Translations under genes and position numbers: made by a program | Source of the DNA: Patagioenas fasciata | Taxonomy: Eukaryota > Chordata > Aves > Columbiformes > Columbidae | Direction of reading: 5' to 3' | DNA: 64,000 bases | Assembly: GCF_037038585.1 (NCBI RefSeq) | Contig: NC_092523.1 | Coordinates: 42,683,001-42,747,000 of the forward strand | Notes under the pieces: model-generated | What the model saw: only the letters and a program-made list of their open reading frames with translations | What the model was told of the DNA's origin: nothing | The model's database searches: none | Shown: positions 24,207 to 36,800 of the stretch, piece after piece | Layout of the letters: the number at the start of each line of letters is the position of its first letter | Numbering within the stretch: the first letter of the stretch is position 1

Positions 24207-27200
24207 AAGAGCCAAGTCCAGCAAACACCTGCTGGTGGAGGATATGAAAGATGAGAGAGCCAAAAATCATGACAAATGTTTTAATTCCCTCAGAACCAAG
24301 CAGGATTATAACTTACCACCTCGGGGTTCAATAATTAGCACCTTACTCACCATATATTGAAGTGGGGGGTGAGTCTGCAAATATTTTATAAGAATTACTA
24401 TGTAAAAGATTGTTAAAGGAACACAAAAGCTGTCACATCAATTAGAAGGTTGAAAGCATCACTTAAGATACCCTTTCTTCTTAAGACCTCTGCATATACC
24501 ATTGTCTTTCAACATTTCTCCTCCCTCTCTTTCCAAAACGTTCTCACAAGGGAATAATCTGTGAACCACAGTGAAGAGAATCGCCAGTAAAGCTGGGTGG
24601 CTCTGCATGCTGCAGCACACCACATAGTCTTCAAATGCCTCAGCACACTTAAGACAGAGGAGAAACATTTTGTATTGGCATTCCTGAATTTTAGCCCCAA
24701 GTGTGTGGTTCAATACTTAAAGCAGTAGTTACAACAGTGTCAATTACTCATTTTTGACAACAGTATTTCACCTGAAAATTAATGCAGGTGACAATTTAGT
24801 CTGTCAGTGCATAACCTACTTCTGCTTGATGAGAAATTATGTACCTGTATCCCATTTATAAAAGTCGTATCTTGACAAATTCTCGGCTACCTACAGAAAC
24901 TCACAGGAGCACTAGAAGAGTCCAGGTACATAGTTTAACACTTGGCCCTTCAGCTGAAAGATGTTGAGACATGTACTGGCTGGAGGGGCAGGTGTGACAA
25001 GCTGCTGTGGCATATAAGAGGATTATCAAGTCTTAGCAGGTCAAAACATCAAAGCAAGATTATATTTGTGCTGATTTGAGGCATCAGAAAACAGTGCAAA
25101 GACTGTTTCTTTTTTGAACGGTGTTGAAAAATTACACAGTATGACAATTTAACATTTCATTATATTTAACCTTACATGGAGAGAAAATCCATTCTTGAGC
25201 AGCTCTATCAGTGGCCAGCAGCCAAATCTGTCCAAAATTTTAAGCTTACAGGAGATTATTTGGGTATCAGAATTCAATATCAGGTCAGAAAAATAAAGCT
25301 AGATGAACAGCTTGGAAGATAGCTGTACAGTTTTAATGAACATTTGGCCTAACAGTCTGTCTAAAAAACTATGTGCTGTCCCAGGATACTTTGCTAAGTT
25401 TCTGGCAAGTTAAATTTAAGTCACAGGAAAAACAAATTTACAGATTTCAGCTCAGAAGATGCTGTCAATGATATTTATAAGCTTTAAGGTAAAGTCAGAG
25501 CTATTCTCATTTGAAAAAAAAAAATCTACTGCAGCTATTAACAGAGAAATCAGAGCAATATTGCTCCACCTTTTAGGGACAGTAAGATAATCAACTTAGA
25601 CTCATTCACTCAAAAATACTGTACTCTAGAAGGAAGGAAAAAAAAAAGTATCACTGTTATATTCAATAGTGTTGTTATTATCTGACCTAACTTCATTCTT
25701 CTTTAGAAGCAAGATACCAGCTCAGAAGGATACTCAGATGTCCCAAGATTCTGTCTTCAGCACCAAACATGCAAGCAGCCATTGAAAGACCTGGGAAGCT
25801 AAACCAAGACGAAAAAGTTGTGAAAAGGTCATAAGAAGTGGTTGTCCAGGTATTGTGGAGATGCATGAGGACAGCTGTGCAAGGAACCGTGGAGGTAAAA
25901 AGCCCACTGGCTTAAAGCATACATCTAATTATATTATTAATTGTATTCAATTAATAAATAATATGGCAAAGATTTCAATGAGAAGTGCAAGTGTTCTCTA
26001 AAAAATGTTTTTAAAATGACGTCACCAGGCAATTGTGGTAAGTAGAAGCAAATAAAAGTAAACAAAAGACCTTTACCAACAACCAGCCTGCAAACTTAAG
26101 GCATACTGAATTTAACCTGTGGTACAGCAGTAATATTTCTATGAAGTTACCCGCATCTGCTAGAAGATTGTGACTGCTTCCAGCCTGCCATCAAACTGCA
26201 CTGTCCAGTGTACAGCAGTCTATTTGAAAAACATTCAGTGATTGATATTAATTCAGGATAAACTCTTCTTAAGGAGCCATGCATTTTGGTAGAGTGCACA
26301 ACTGGGGAGGTACTGGACCTTTATTAATTATCTGTTGATCTCTTGGTGACATGCAATCATGACCAACAGGGCTGTAATTGTCTAGATCTGGCCTACCTAG
26401 CACTCTGTCTTTTCAAGCTATACTTTCATTTAAGCTCTTTCACTTTCCCTGATTATCAAAAAGCCCTTAAAGAAGAGGTGGTTAGAGACGCACATCTGCA
26501 AACACATAAAGACCAAACTTATTCCCTTCCTGTCACTTTTAGGTTCCTAAATAAAGTGTAGGATTTTTTTTCCAGTCATCTCTGAAGGAGAACAATCAAG
26601 TTCCTGTGGAAGCAATTTGAGTATTACTTTGTCTCAAAGCAGTTATACATATAAAATATATACATGTTATATTTAAAATAGAATCCACTGTATGATAAGA
26701 CTCAGTGAAAACTTCACAGCATTCAGTTCAGTTGAATAAATATGCCTTTTATCTCTCCCATCCACTTCCACAGCAGCAGGCATATTTCCAGGACACAGAA
26801 TGCACGTCTCTGTGCAAGTACTGAAATGAACTCCCTCCTCTTACGATGCCCAGTCACACATTTGTAAAGGACACTCAGCCTTCGGTTCTAAAACGGAAAA
26901 CTCTACCCCATTTAAACCAGAAAATTCCCTGTGTTTATAAAGAAAACTGAATAAAGCCCTTTGAAAGGTTAGGGACATCCCTTGATCCAACAAAGGAAAA
27001 GAGATGTTCTTTAGTGTTCAAAGGTGTAATTTATTGGTAGGCTTTAGAAACTCTTGAAAAACACTCAAAGTCAGGTGTCTAAAATGAAACTAGTTTCAAA
27101 AAACAAGCTTTATGCTCTTTACACATCATAGTGCTGCTAACTTGTATGAAGACTGTTAGTCTAGTCATCAGTTCATACATACAAAGTATTTATTTTCAGG

Positions 27201-30091
27201 CTAAAGCTTGACAAGCATCAAAATATTCCTAGAAGTATTTTGACTCTCAGCTCAGACATAGACAGTATGGCTCAGACGATCATTAGAATTTAAGCTACAG
27301 TAATTTGATCATGTATGTGCTCAAAGACTGTGGCACATACGACGTAAAGTAGCTTATGCAAAATCATTTTCTATTTTCTTCAAGCGAAAAGCACACGCAA
27401 ACAGCTGTTGCTGTTCTAGCTGATACGCAGTAGTAAATTGTTAAACTGATAAATCCATCATGATCGTAAACCCTCTTTTTAATTAAATTCCTGTAAACTT
27501 GTGTACCTGTCCCTTAGTGGAAAGGGTACTGAAGGAGGAAATCTGAAATCATTATGAGACACATGCATGATGAAAAAAACAACTTCATTACCAAATCTGA
27601 TATTTTGGTAACACAAGTTTCAGAAGAAACTGGTAGCCCCTAAACAGGTCATTTCACATGTCCCACCCACACAGAACTCTGTGGTGTATCATAAGTAAAC
27701 CACTTCTAAATATCATACAATTTATGCTGAATATTTTGATCTGAGCCTACTGTAGTGCTCATCAGAAAAAGAAAAAACGAATGTTACATGCTGCAAAGAA
27801 ATTTAATTTTGCTTTTAAATTAGCATCCAGTAAAGATTAGATATGGGAAACAGAGACCATATGTTTACATGAACTTCATATTACTGATGGCCCATATTTC
27901 TACTACATTTTATTAGAATTAATATCTACTCCTTGGTAGATTTTTGGGTTTTTGTTTGGTTTGGTTTTTTTGTTTGTTTTTGTCCTGCTCAACAGAAACA
28001 AGTCTGGATTACTCATTCCTCTTTATTCTATACTGTGTAATGGTCTCTCCAAAAGATATTCTACATAATTCTTTCAAACATTTTTTTAAATTACTTGTAC
28101 ACTTTCTTCTCCTCCCCCTGCTCTCCCACTTCCAAATCAGACATTAGTTTACAAGATTTTCAGTAGGCCACTATTTTCTGTTCTTGCTGGGTTTTATTTA
28201 ATGGTCATTATATTTCAATATAATTTAACATTTCTCCAAAATGAAAGTGATTAATTTCTTTGCATTCATGATTGAAACCGGTTTTAACATGCGGCTGTAC
28301 TCTGAACAGATTTGCAAATTGGCATCTCTTCGTAACAGACAGTTCCCAGTGTGAAACTGATGTCTTGCCCACTAAACTTATTCAAAGACACTCTACTACT
28401 ATAAACCAGATGATGTTTTCTGCTGGTTCTATTTTTGGGGGTTTTTTTCAGAAGCATTACATTAATAAGCATAAACACTTACAACAACAAATCACTCAAA
28501 TTGGCATTTACCAAAATTAAGATGATGTCCTTCTCCCACTGTATGACAACTACTTTCATGTTCTCATTCTCCCTCCCTCTCTTTATTGCCATAAACAGAA
28601 AGTGATTACTGGAATCAATGTCGTTAGTGGATAAGAGATCTCATCCAATGACAAAGAAACAGGCTGTCTATTTTATCCACAGGATAATTTCATTCTAGTC
28701 TGCAGTAAAATGGCCTCAATGGATCACTGGGTCAAACTGTGGCCACTGCATGTCACAAATGTACATACAGGTGAAACTGAAAGAATCAAGAAGAATGGTA
28801 AGATTTAGAAAGCATTGCCTCCAAAGAAAAGTCTATGAGTCAGTTTAAATTAAAAAAAATTACATGAATGGGAATAGTCCTCCAATACATAACACTGTTA
28901 AGAGAAACTAGTAACAAGTTGCTCTACAACACAGCAGAAGTACCAGAAATTGGTCTAGTACAGACCAAGGAAGATTAAACTCAGATACTGTATTTTGAAC
29001 TACAAAAGTTAATAAAGCAACTGGAACAAACTACATAAGGGTAGTTACAAAGCTTCCACTGTTAGATTAAATATGCTCTGCCAAGACTAGATACATTCAG
29101 TTGTTGTTTCACTTACCAGATTTCATTTTTTGAAGGTATTCCCTGTAACCTCCCATTCCTCCTTCCTCTCTGCTTCTTTAACAGACTCTCCATCCTGCCT
29201 GTCCAACAGCATGTCAGGCCACAAACAAAATTCAGAAGCTGACCATCTTGATAAGCACACATCTGTTTTCATAAGCTGTGAGACTCCTCCAGGTTTTGGT
29301 ATGAAGTATCTGCTCATTTTCAAGCTTGAGGAATTTTCAGGATTCGACAATTCTGCCAAGTTGTTCAACTAACAGACCCTACAGGTGATGAGGTGCAGCA
29401 TGAATTGGCAAAGTCCACATTGCCAAATATTGTACTACAAAATGACCGCCTTAGTGACATTTTGGACAACATGAGGCTCTTCCTTTTGAAGATTTCTTAG
29501 GGAAATCAGTTGCTTATTCAGACCCTGTTTTGACAGCACCTCAAGTCAAGTGTGCTGCCAGCCCTTTTGCCCATGCCACCATACAAACAGAAACATGTCT
29601 GTCATACCTTAGACAGTAATTTGTGCATGAACAGTTAGAGTTAGAAAGGAAAGATGCACACATACTATGTATTTGTGCCCATAACATGCCTATTACTATT
29701 CAAACATTGTTCTTTAATAATTTCAGAAAATGAACACAAAAAATGATACATATTAAAAAGGATCTTGTTCAGGGCTTGTTTGGGCTTTGTGTTGGTTGTA
29801 CCTTACAAAATTCTATCACGGGAAAAATACACCAGGGCAGAGCTTTGTAAACATGCCATTATTTGTTATTTTCTCTTCTGCTACCTCCTGTGCACAATTC
29901 TTGTTCAAAGGCAAGACAGCATGTTTATCAGCAGGTCTTTCTCCCACGCAGCAGGGACATGTCCACTCCCAACACAGGTGTATGTTCTCACACCTCAATA
30001 CACTAACCCAACATATTGTGTGAACTCAACAGCCAGCAGGGCCACGTTATAAACCAGATCCATGAAGTGATCCAAGTTAAGAATAACTCAC

Positions 30092-30108
30092 AAAAAAAAA
30101 AAAAAAAA
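30092..30108 (+). repeat. A run (17 bases)
   Basis: Uninterrupted A tract in KLHL2 intron 4, followed by a G-rich and then T-rich patch up to about 30166. Confidence 0.8.
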
Positions 30109-30445
30109 CACAAAAGGCAGGGGGAGTGGAGTGGGAAGGAGTGTTGTGTTGTTTGTTTTTTTTTTCATATAAGTTCAGTGATCTGGTTTACTAAGCAGTC
30201 CAGCAAACAGTTGTATCAGCACAACTACAGGAACAGAGAACTGCAGCAAGGAATCAGAAAGGAACACAACCAGTTTTATCCCATGTTTAGCCCAATCACA
30301 TCCCACTCATCCTGTACCAAACTGACCTCTAAAGCCCTTAACAAATCCACAGTCTGCAAACAACTGTAGGAATTTCTTCTCCAATATATTTGTGCTCAGC
30401 AGAGGTCCAAGGTATACGGCTGACTAAATATGTGCTGAAATACAT

Positions 30446-30518
30446 ACGCATAGTGTGGGAGAGTTACTCACGCATGAGCTTCTTATAGTAACTAACTCTC
30501 CCACATTGTGCACTGCGT
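30446..30518. repeat. Inverted repeat able to form a 73-nt hairpin
   Basis: TGTGGGAGAGTTA (30454-30466) is perfectly complementary to TAACTCTCCCACA (30493-30505). Outside it ACGCA (30446-30450) pairs with TGCGT (30514-30518) across an unequal internal loop. The span is microRNA-precursor-sized. No known miRNA family is recognised. A decayed miniature transposon is an equally good explanation. Confidence 0.5.
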
Positions 30519-30671
30519 GTAGTTCACACCTGTATGGAAACTGAAAAAAAAACCTGAAGTGCAAGGAAGTTGATTTGCCTCCTGAAAATATTAACTTTGA
30601 TGTCCCCTTCTTAAAATATGAAAAATGTGATATTGCATTAATTCTGACATTTAATTTCATTACTAAAAAAG

Positions 30672-30689
30672 AAAAAAAAAAAAAAAAAA
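30672..30689 (+). repeat. A run (18 bases)
   Basis: Uninterrupted A tract in KLHL2 intron 4, preceded by A5G and followed by an AAG/GAGA patch. Confidence 0.8.
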
Positions 30690-32058
30690 CAAGAAGAAGA
30701 GAGAGTTAAGAATGCAGGAAAATGTGACATAATACGTAAATAGGACAGAAACACTAGTATGGCACTCCACATAGAGATGAGCAATAAAGTAACTCATTCT
30801 ACATGAAGGACAAATGCTACAAGAAAATTAAGAATGTACACATTCATATACCAACTGTCTTACTGTTGGGGGCTGGGTAGATTTACTGAACCATGAACTG
30901 AAGACAAGAAGTTTCTTTGTATTTAACTAATGCAGTGATAACAACCAGTGCTGAGGGCATCCCATGTTGATAAGTTTATGCACTAAATGAGTGTGTTTTT
31001 CTCCTCCATCATTGATTACACCTGACTTTTCTACAGCTCCCTCCCTCTCCTGCCCAAAAACATACAAGGGAGAATGCAACAGTAAGGACCAGAAATGAAT
31101 GGCTCTTATGAGTAAGTTGCAAAGGCACAGTAAGGAAGTAATTTCCTGTTCATGTCCAGATCAGGTAAGGTACTAATGTAAGAAGCTTATAGTTACCTGC
31201 TCCTTGAGAAAGACCAGTGAGCTTGGCTATACTACTAAGTACTGATTTATCATTAGTTTTCATACATATACAACGTAGTTATTTTAATACCAAAGAGTAC
31301 TTAGCAATTCTGCATTATTTAAACATGAAGTGCTCACATCAATTTCAAACCAATATTTTATTATGTATTAGAAATTAATTCAATAGCAATTCTTACCATG
31401 TATAACCTGAAGAAACAGAATAATGCACAAGAAATCCCATGAAGGGTATCAGAATAAGAATTATAACCAGCTACCTACAAGCTGAAGATCCAGTTTAGCA
31501 CATTAGCCCTAATATCAAAAATTTAGAGACAATATTACACGTCATCTTACGTATTCATGGTTCTGTATTCCTACAAGATAAATTCTTAACCATTACTGAA
31601 ATTTCACAAAACCTTCTAGCAATACTTACTCCTGTTATATAAACAAGAAGCCGAGAGCTAGAATGCATCTCAAGAGTATGCAACGTGTTTATAGAGAGAA
31701 TACAGTTTTAACTAAGGCCTGACAGTCTGCACCAGGTTTCTAAGCTTCCAGAAATTCAGAGGAACCATTTTCCCACCTTGGCTTTCAAACTTCAGGAAAA
31801 GGGTCTGCATCAGTGTATTTGTTTTTATCCACAGTGCTTGGTTCTGCTGTAATGTAAATAAACAGTACATACCTAGTACTAATAATGCAAAAAGGATGAA
31901 AGTGACAAAGAACAGCTCTACATTCATTACCAGTCATATTACAAGTGAATTCAGTATCAACATTAAAGTGCAACTATATTGCAATAAATCCAAATCCATT
32001 TAAAAGCTTGACTATCTCCTTAGTATTCAAGTAATCACAAACCTGTAATGTCACTCAC

Positions 32059-32196
32059 CAGGTGGTATTATTTATATTACCATCCCCAACAACATCACCA
32101 GATATATCTTCAGACAGATAATCTGGAGCTGTGAAAATGAAAGCCCTATCAGACTCAGGAGCTTCACACCTGCAGATTTCTGGCCTTTTATGATTT
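32059..32196 (-). other. Exon-like unit in KLHL2 intron 4 (possible poison or cassette exon)
   Basis: 138 bases on the KLHL2 sense strand are bordered by a strong acceptor (TTTCTTCCTCATACAG) and a strong donor (CTG|GTGAGTGA). One frame is open across the whole unit, giving an acidic peptide that includes CRCEAPESDRAFIFTAPDY and LSEDISGDVVGDGN. That frame is phase 2 in and phase 2 out, whereas intron 4 is phase 0. Splicing it into KLHL2 would therefore place a TAA at the third codon. I do not recognise the peptide. It could be a regulatory poison exon, an exon of an unannotated sense-strand transcript, or a chance pair of splice-like sites. Confidence 0.3.
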
Positions 32197-33734
32197 CTGT
32201 ATGAGGAAGAAATATAACACTGACATGTCAGCCCCATGAACATAGAAGAGTCAGTATTGCCAGCGATGGGTTAAAATGCATCCTCCTAGGCAGCACCTAC
32301 AGCCGAAACACAGTAGGCTGCCTGTTAAATCCAGTCTGGTATTATGCATCAAAAGTAGAAGATTAATGTCATTAAGGTGTATAAGCAAGACAGAATATTC
32401 TGCTTCAAGGATGAAAAGCCAGCATGAGCAAGCATGAAGAGGTCTAATAGGGAATCTCTGATGCCTCGGGATTTTGCCCAAGGTCTTTCACAATGATAGA
32501 GATTTGCACAACCACCAGACTGCCATGGTACGACATCATTTCAGTTATTTTTTTTCATTACATACACCTATCATCAGACCAGAAGTAAACAATTCCTTAA
32601 GAAGTAGGTGACAATAAATTATTCTTGCAGAATTAAGACTCAGGGTATTACCTAAGATATATAGGGTTTAGTAATAGGATATTTTGTTTCAAGTTAGTTA
32701 TACTTTTCATTTCTAGGCATTCAGTCAAGCATAGTTAAAACTAGCAGTGACCTCACCAGATTCAACAGCCAATTAAAAACTATTAATTTCAGCCTAATGC
32801 CCAATAAAAGCAATTAATTTCAGAATACACAATTGCAACATAAGTTTTCAATGCCAAATACAGTAACATATTTTTGACCCCTGTAAAAGCAGCAAAAAAA
32901 CTGCTGGTAATCTGGCACTGGGCAAGACCAGAAACAAGGGCAAAGAGCTAGCAGAAAACCAAGAGAATTAAATATGTCACCTGTCACGCAACTAGTTTTA
33001 AATTTACCAAATCTCAAAAGACAGTGGAACAAAAGTCTACCCTGTTCATCTTCAAGATTTGTGGCTAGAAAACATTCAGGGCAGGAAGCTATGTTTTCTA
33101 ACTTGGTGTTCATTTTATTCTAATTGAAATTTCAGCTTAAGCTACAGCTGATTAGAAAAACTGATTAGCTCTGTTTGTGTGAAATGGGCAAAGCCTTCAT
33201 GCTAGATATTAGTTGATTTAAAAAACACCAAACAAACAGTAGTACCTAAGACTTTCTGCAAAACTGGCCACTGGCAAGGCGCAGAGACTGAGCGGGAGAA
33301 AATAATTTATTCTGCGAGCTAGTAGGAAAAAAAATATATTAAAACAAACAGAACAGCTTAATTGGAGATCGTGGTTTCACATTTAGAAACAAATCTACTT
33401 TGTTTATGTAAATTGCACTAAAGTATCATAGAAAGGGTGGTACAGAGGTGGCCAACAGCATTAATTTTCGGCTCGGTAGACCACCTATTTTATTGTATTT
33501 CATAAGGTTTGCTTGCAAAGCCCATTGAAGTGAACTGACCCTTCCTTTACTTCAATAGTCTTTGAATTTGACCCAGAATTAAAACAGCATGACTACTTGC
33601 TTTGAAAGCATGAGGTCCGAAAAAAATTCCAGTTTGCAGATGAGATTTCACGTGTCGGAGTTGAACCACACTGACAAAATAAATTACTCTGCACATTCCG
33701 TCTCTTTTTTTGCAGAAAATATTCTCATTCTTAC

Positions 33735-33856
33735 CTGCACATTTTCTTCTGTAACTTGAATTTCTGCTGTGTAAATATAATCAATAAGCATCCTCAAAGT
33801 CCAGCCATCAACTTCCTTTATTCGAACTCTCTTTGCTCGGCTTTCACTCATCTCAC
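33735..33856 (-). CDS. KLHL2: KLHL2 coding exon 4 (C-terminal BTB)
   Basis: A 122-nt exon entering in phase 1 and leaving in phase 0. It completes Gly and reads EMSESRAKRVRIKEVDGWTL, then RMLIDYIYTAEIQVTEENVQ. In the family this covers the second half of the BTB fold, with the YIYTAEI and TEENVQ motifs facing the CUL3 interface. The acceptor is ATTTGTAG|GTGAG and the donor GTGCAG|GTAAGA. The protein matches human KLHL2 almost residue for residue. Confidence 0.97.
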
Positions 33857-36800
33857 CTACAAATACAGTTTGTCAAATAAATTAGATAGAAATACAGCAC
33901 ATATGTAAAAGTTTAATAGTAATTGCTCCTGTCAGAAGCCAAACTTTTTGTGTATGATCAGTTGTGATAGTAAAACAACTTTCGTATTATAATAACAGTT
34001 CCATTTCTCTCCTTCATCCATCGAAAGAGAAAGGTTTTGTTTTTACCATCACACAAATGCTACCTGGGTTAATACTTTTACTGCAGGTGACCTATTTTCA
34101 CCAGTGTACAGTATCAGGAAAATATTGTTATCAAGCCTAAATAAAACTCTTCAAATGCATACAAAAACATTTTTGCTGGCAAAGCAAGCTATTAAAATAC
34201 TCTAGCTTTATTAACTTCTTAATCGAAGGAGCATACCAAAAGCAGTCTGGAGTCATTTTACTTTAAAAAGAAAATGTATATCCCCACAGAAGAATTAACA
34301 TACATATTTCTTTGCTTGCCTACTTATTACTCTCTCAGCAGTTTCACCTCTGTTACACATCTGTTATAGCAGTTAAAACTCAAGTTAAGATAAAATGGTA
34401 AGCAAGGGAAAACTTGTTGGATCGCATTTTGTGGAGGCTGACATATTGGCCATATGCCACAAGCAGTCTTCATAAGAAGGCCTGCAAAATAGCTTCCACC
34501 TTCTAAAATACGATGTTTCTCAAAATGCAACATTCTGCTTATATTTGACATAATTGCCCAAAGACACATTTTGAAGTAATGATTATAACCTTATCCGTGA
34601 CTACCAACCACACACCTGGTCATCTCAGACCTTTACCCTTTTTTGCATCAACTTGCACTGAGAAGCAAAACATGAACTACACCAGTTATGTTGGTAGATA
34701 TATCAGCTTTGACTTCAGAAGAGTATATCCCAGTCTCTGGATACACACATTTCTTATTCTTCTATACTGGATGTATTCTTATTTCTTTTCCCTAGACATC
34801 TAGAAATAAGGGTATTGATGAGGCAACAAATTCAATGTATACAACAACAGAGCACACAAGATGGGGAAGTGAATCAAAAGATGCTTATCATTGCTGGTAT
34901 TTCTTTATGAAGTACATACCCTTTTTCATTGTTTGTTATCCTGTGGTCTCCAGGAATAGTGACAAACAATGCATTTTACCCAGCACATTTGGCAAAGGGA
35001 TCATCACTGATAAATCTACTGTTATTCATGACTTTTTCCAGCTGAAGGGTAAGGAATGGCATTATGAATCAACCCTTTAAATGGTAGGAAGTGGAGAAGA
35101 CGATCTACAGTAACATACTACTACTTAATGGTAGCACAAGTTGCTAGCATTCTGGAAAACACTGATGAAGAACCACCTCAAAACCAGCAAAATCCAGCCC
35201 CCTAGAACTTTCTCTTTTCACCTGCTCTTCTGAATCATTTCCCAACACCACTGAAGGATGATTGCAGCACGCTGTCTGCAGGGCCCTGTATTCCAAGTTT
35301 CTACATTGAGTTTGACACAGATTAAACCTATTGATCCTCAGAGCATGCATGCTGCAAGTTATTTATTATGCAAGCTGCTGTGGAGGCGGTCCTTTGGGAA
35401 GATCGTGTGTGTGGGAGAGTTTGATATTCTGCAAGCACATTAGTTCTGCTTTCAGATTTTGTGTCAAGGCTTCTAGAGCAATGGATAGGCATTCTCTCTG
35501 TTCAACAACAGAGCCCAGAATCTAAAAAAAAAAAAAAAAAAAGAGGACATGGAGTCTTTCTACAATTCTAGATCAGTTCTCTTGTGTACCAGACTTGTTT
35601 GACAGATCATATGCAGGAAATCATAGGTTCACTCACCAGGCAGTCTCAGTCTAGAATTCAACCTGCTGAACCACTCCATTCATGACTGGAGGTGGCACCA
35701 CCAGATCTCCACAGAGTTGTTAGTGACAGGAAAGCATATTGCGAGTAGAAGGAAAAGCATATTGGGAACAGAAAGAAGTATATCACGAATGGACCAGCTC
35801 AGTGCTTTGCTTTCTAACCTCCCAAGCAGGAGCAGCAGAGCACTAGCTGAGTCGAAGTTACTAAAATGCTACCTAAAAAGCTTATATGTTCCCTCACAAA
35901 GTACTGTAAGGAAGGCTTTTCTTTTTTTAATCTAAACAGAATTTTACAAATGGAGAATGGAAGCAAAGAGAGCAGGTAATTCCCTGAGGAGAACTGCCAT
36001 CACAGAAAAGACAAAGTCAGGTCACCCTTGTCCCAAGCGAGGCCCTATGGCCACTAAAATGTCCCTTTACCGGTGTTTTATAATACTTTCCTCTAAACAT
36101 TTAAGTGTATTTAATTCTGATCACAACACATATTTCTAAAGAATTCCACTGTCTACAGAAGGAAGAATTATTCCTAACAACAGTCTCAGATGCTTAATCT
36201 CTCCCCTTTCCTCCCCCATAGGATAATTTTTACTAACTAGATTTTTTTACTTTAAAAGGCAGTAACTTTTTCTTTCTGGATTTAATGGGGCTACTTCTAC
36301 CATTACAAGTGTAAACAGGAAAAAATCCCGAGGCAGAAGGTTTGATCTCAGTTAATGCTATATCCTGGCCTGCATAGCAGTCAGTACCTAACAACTCAGA
36401 GAAAGATGGAAGTAACCTGCAAACGTGTCTAAATATGAGCTTTTAATTTCTAGTCAAGAACTAAGCCTGAAGCACGAAAGTGCAATTTCTTTTACTGTCT
36501 TTTCAGTTACTGTTTTATTCTGGATGGAGGAAGATACTTTTCCATTTGGTTGTAGCTGGTGAAGGGATCAAACTTGCTTGTTTGAACTTGCAGATTACTG
36601 GATGAGAATACAAATCCAGAGAAGTGTGAATTGCAGGGTTCATGGAGATAAAAATTATGACGAATTTAGGATTTTTTTCTGTGGGGAGTGGCTGAAATAC
36701 ATCAACACCACAGCTGTGCCTTGCTGAAAGCAGCCTATGAGAGGAGTATGAAAATCCATCGATAAATCTTGAAGTGACAGTTGAATTATATTTAAACTCC

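Larger units (their letters stand above)
10857..33734 (-). other. KLHL2: KLHL2 intron 4 (22.9 kb)
   Basis: The largest intron, phase 0. It holds a CR1 3' end (24053-24206), an old CR1/L3-like relic (about 20270-20680), two hairpin-forming segments (16284-16386 and 30446-30518), several A runs, and an exon-like unit with strong splice sites (32059-32196). The remainder is AT-rich DNA where I saw no gene, RNA gene or transposon. Many short open frames here have no recognisable product. Confidence 0.75.

Noticed and set aside
29111..29368. Minus-strand CTG|GTAAGTG donor at 29117 with an upstream 81-codon frame.
   Set aside because: The upstream acceptor is weak and the frame stops just before the donor, so no coherent exon can be drawn.
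33444..33560. CAGAGGTGGCCAAC resembling a hAT terminal repeat.
   Set aside because: No matching inverted end or 8-bp target duplication was found nearby.
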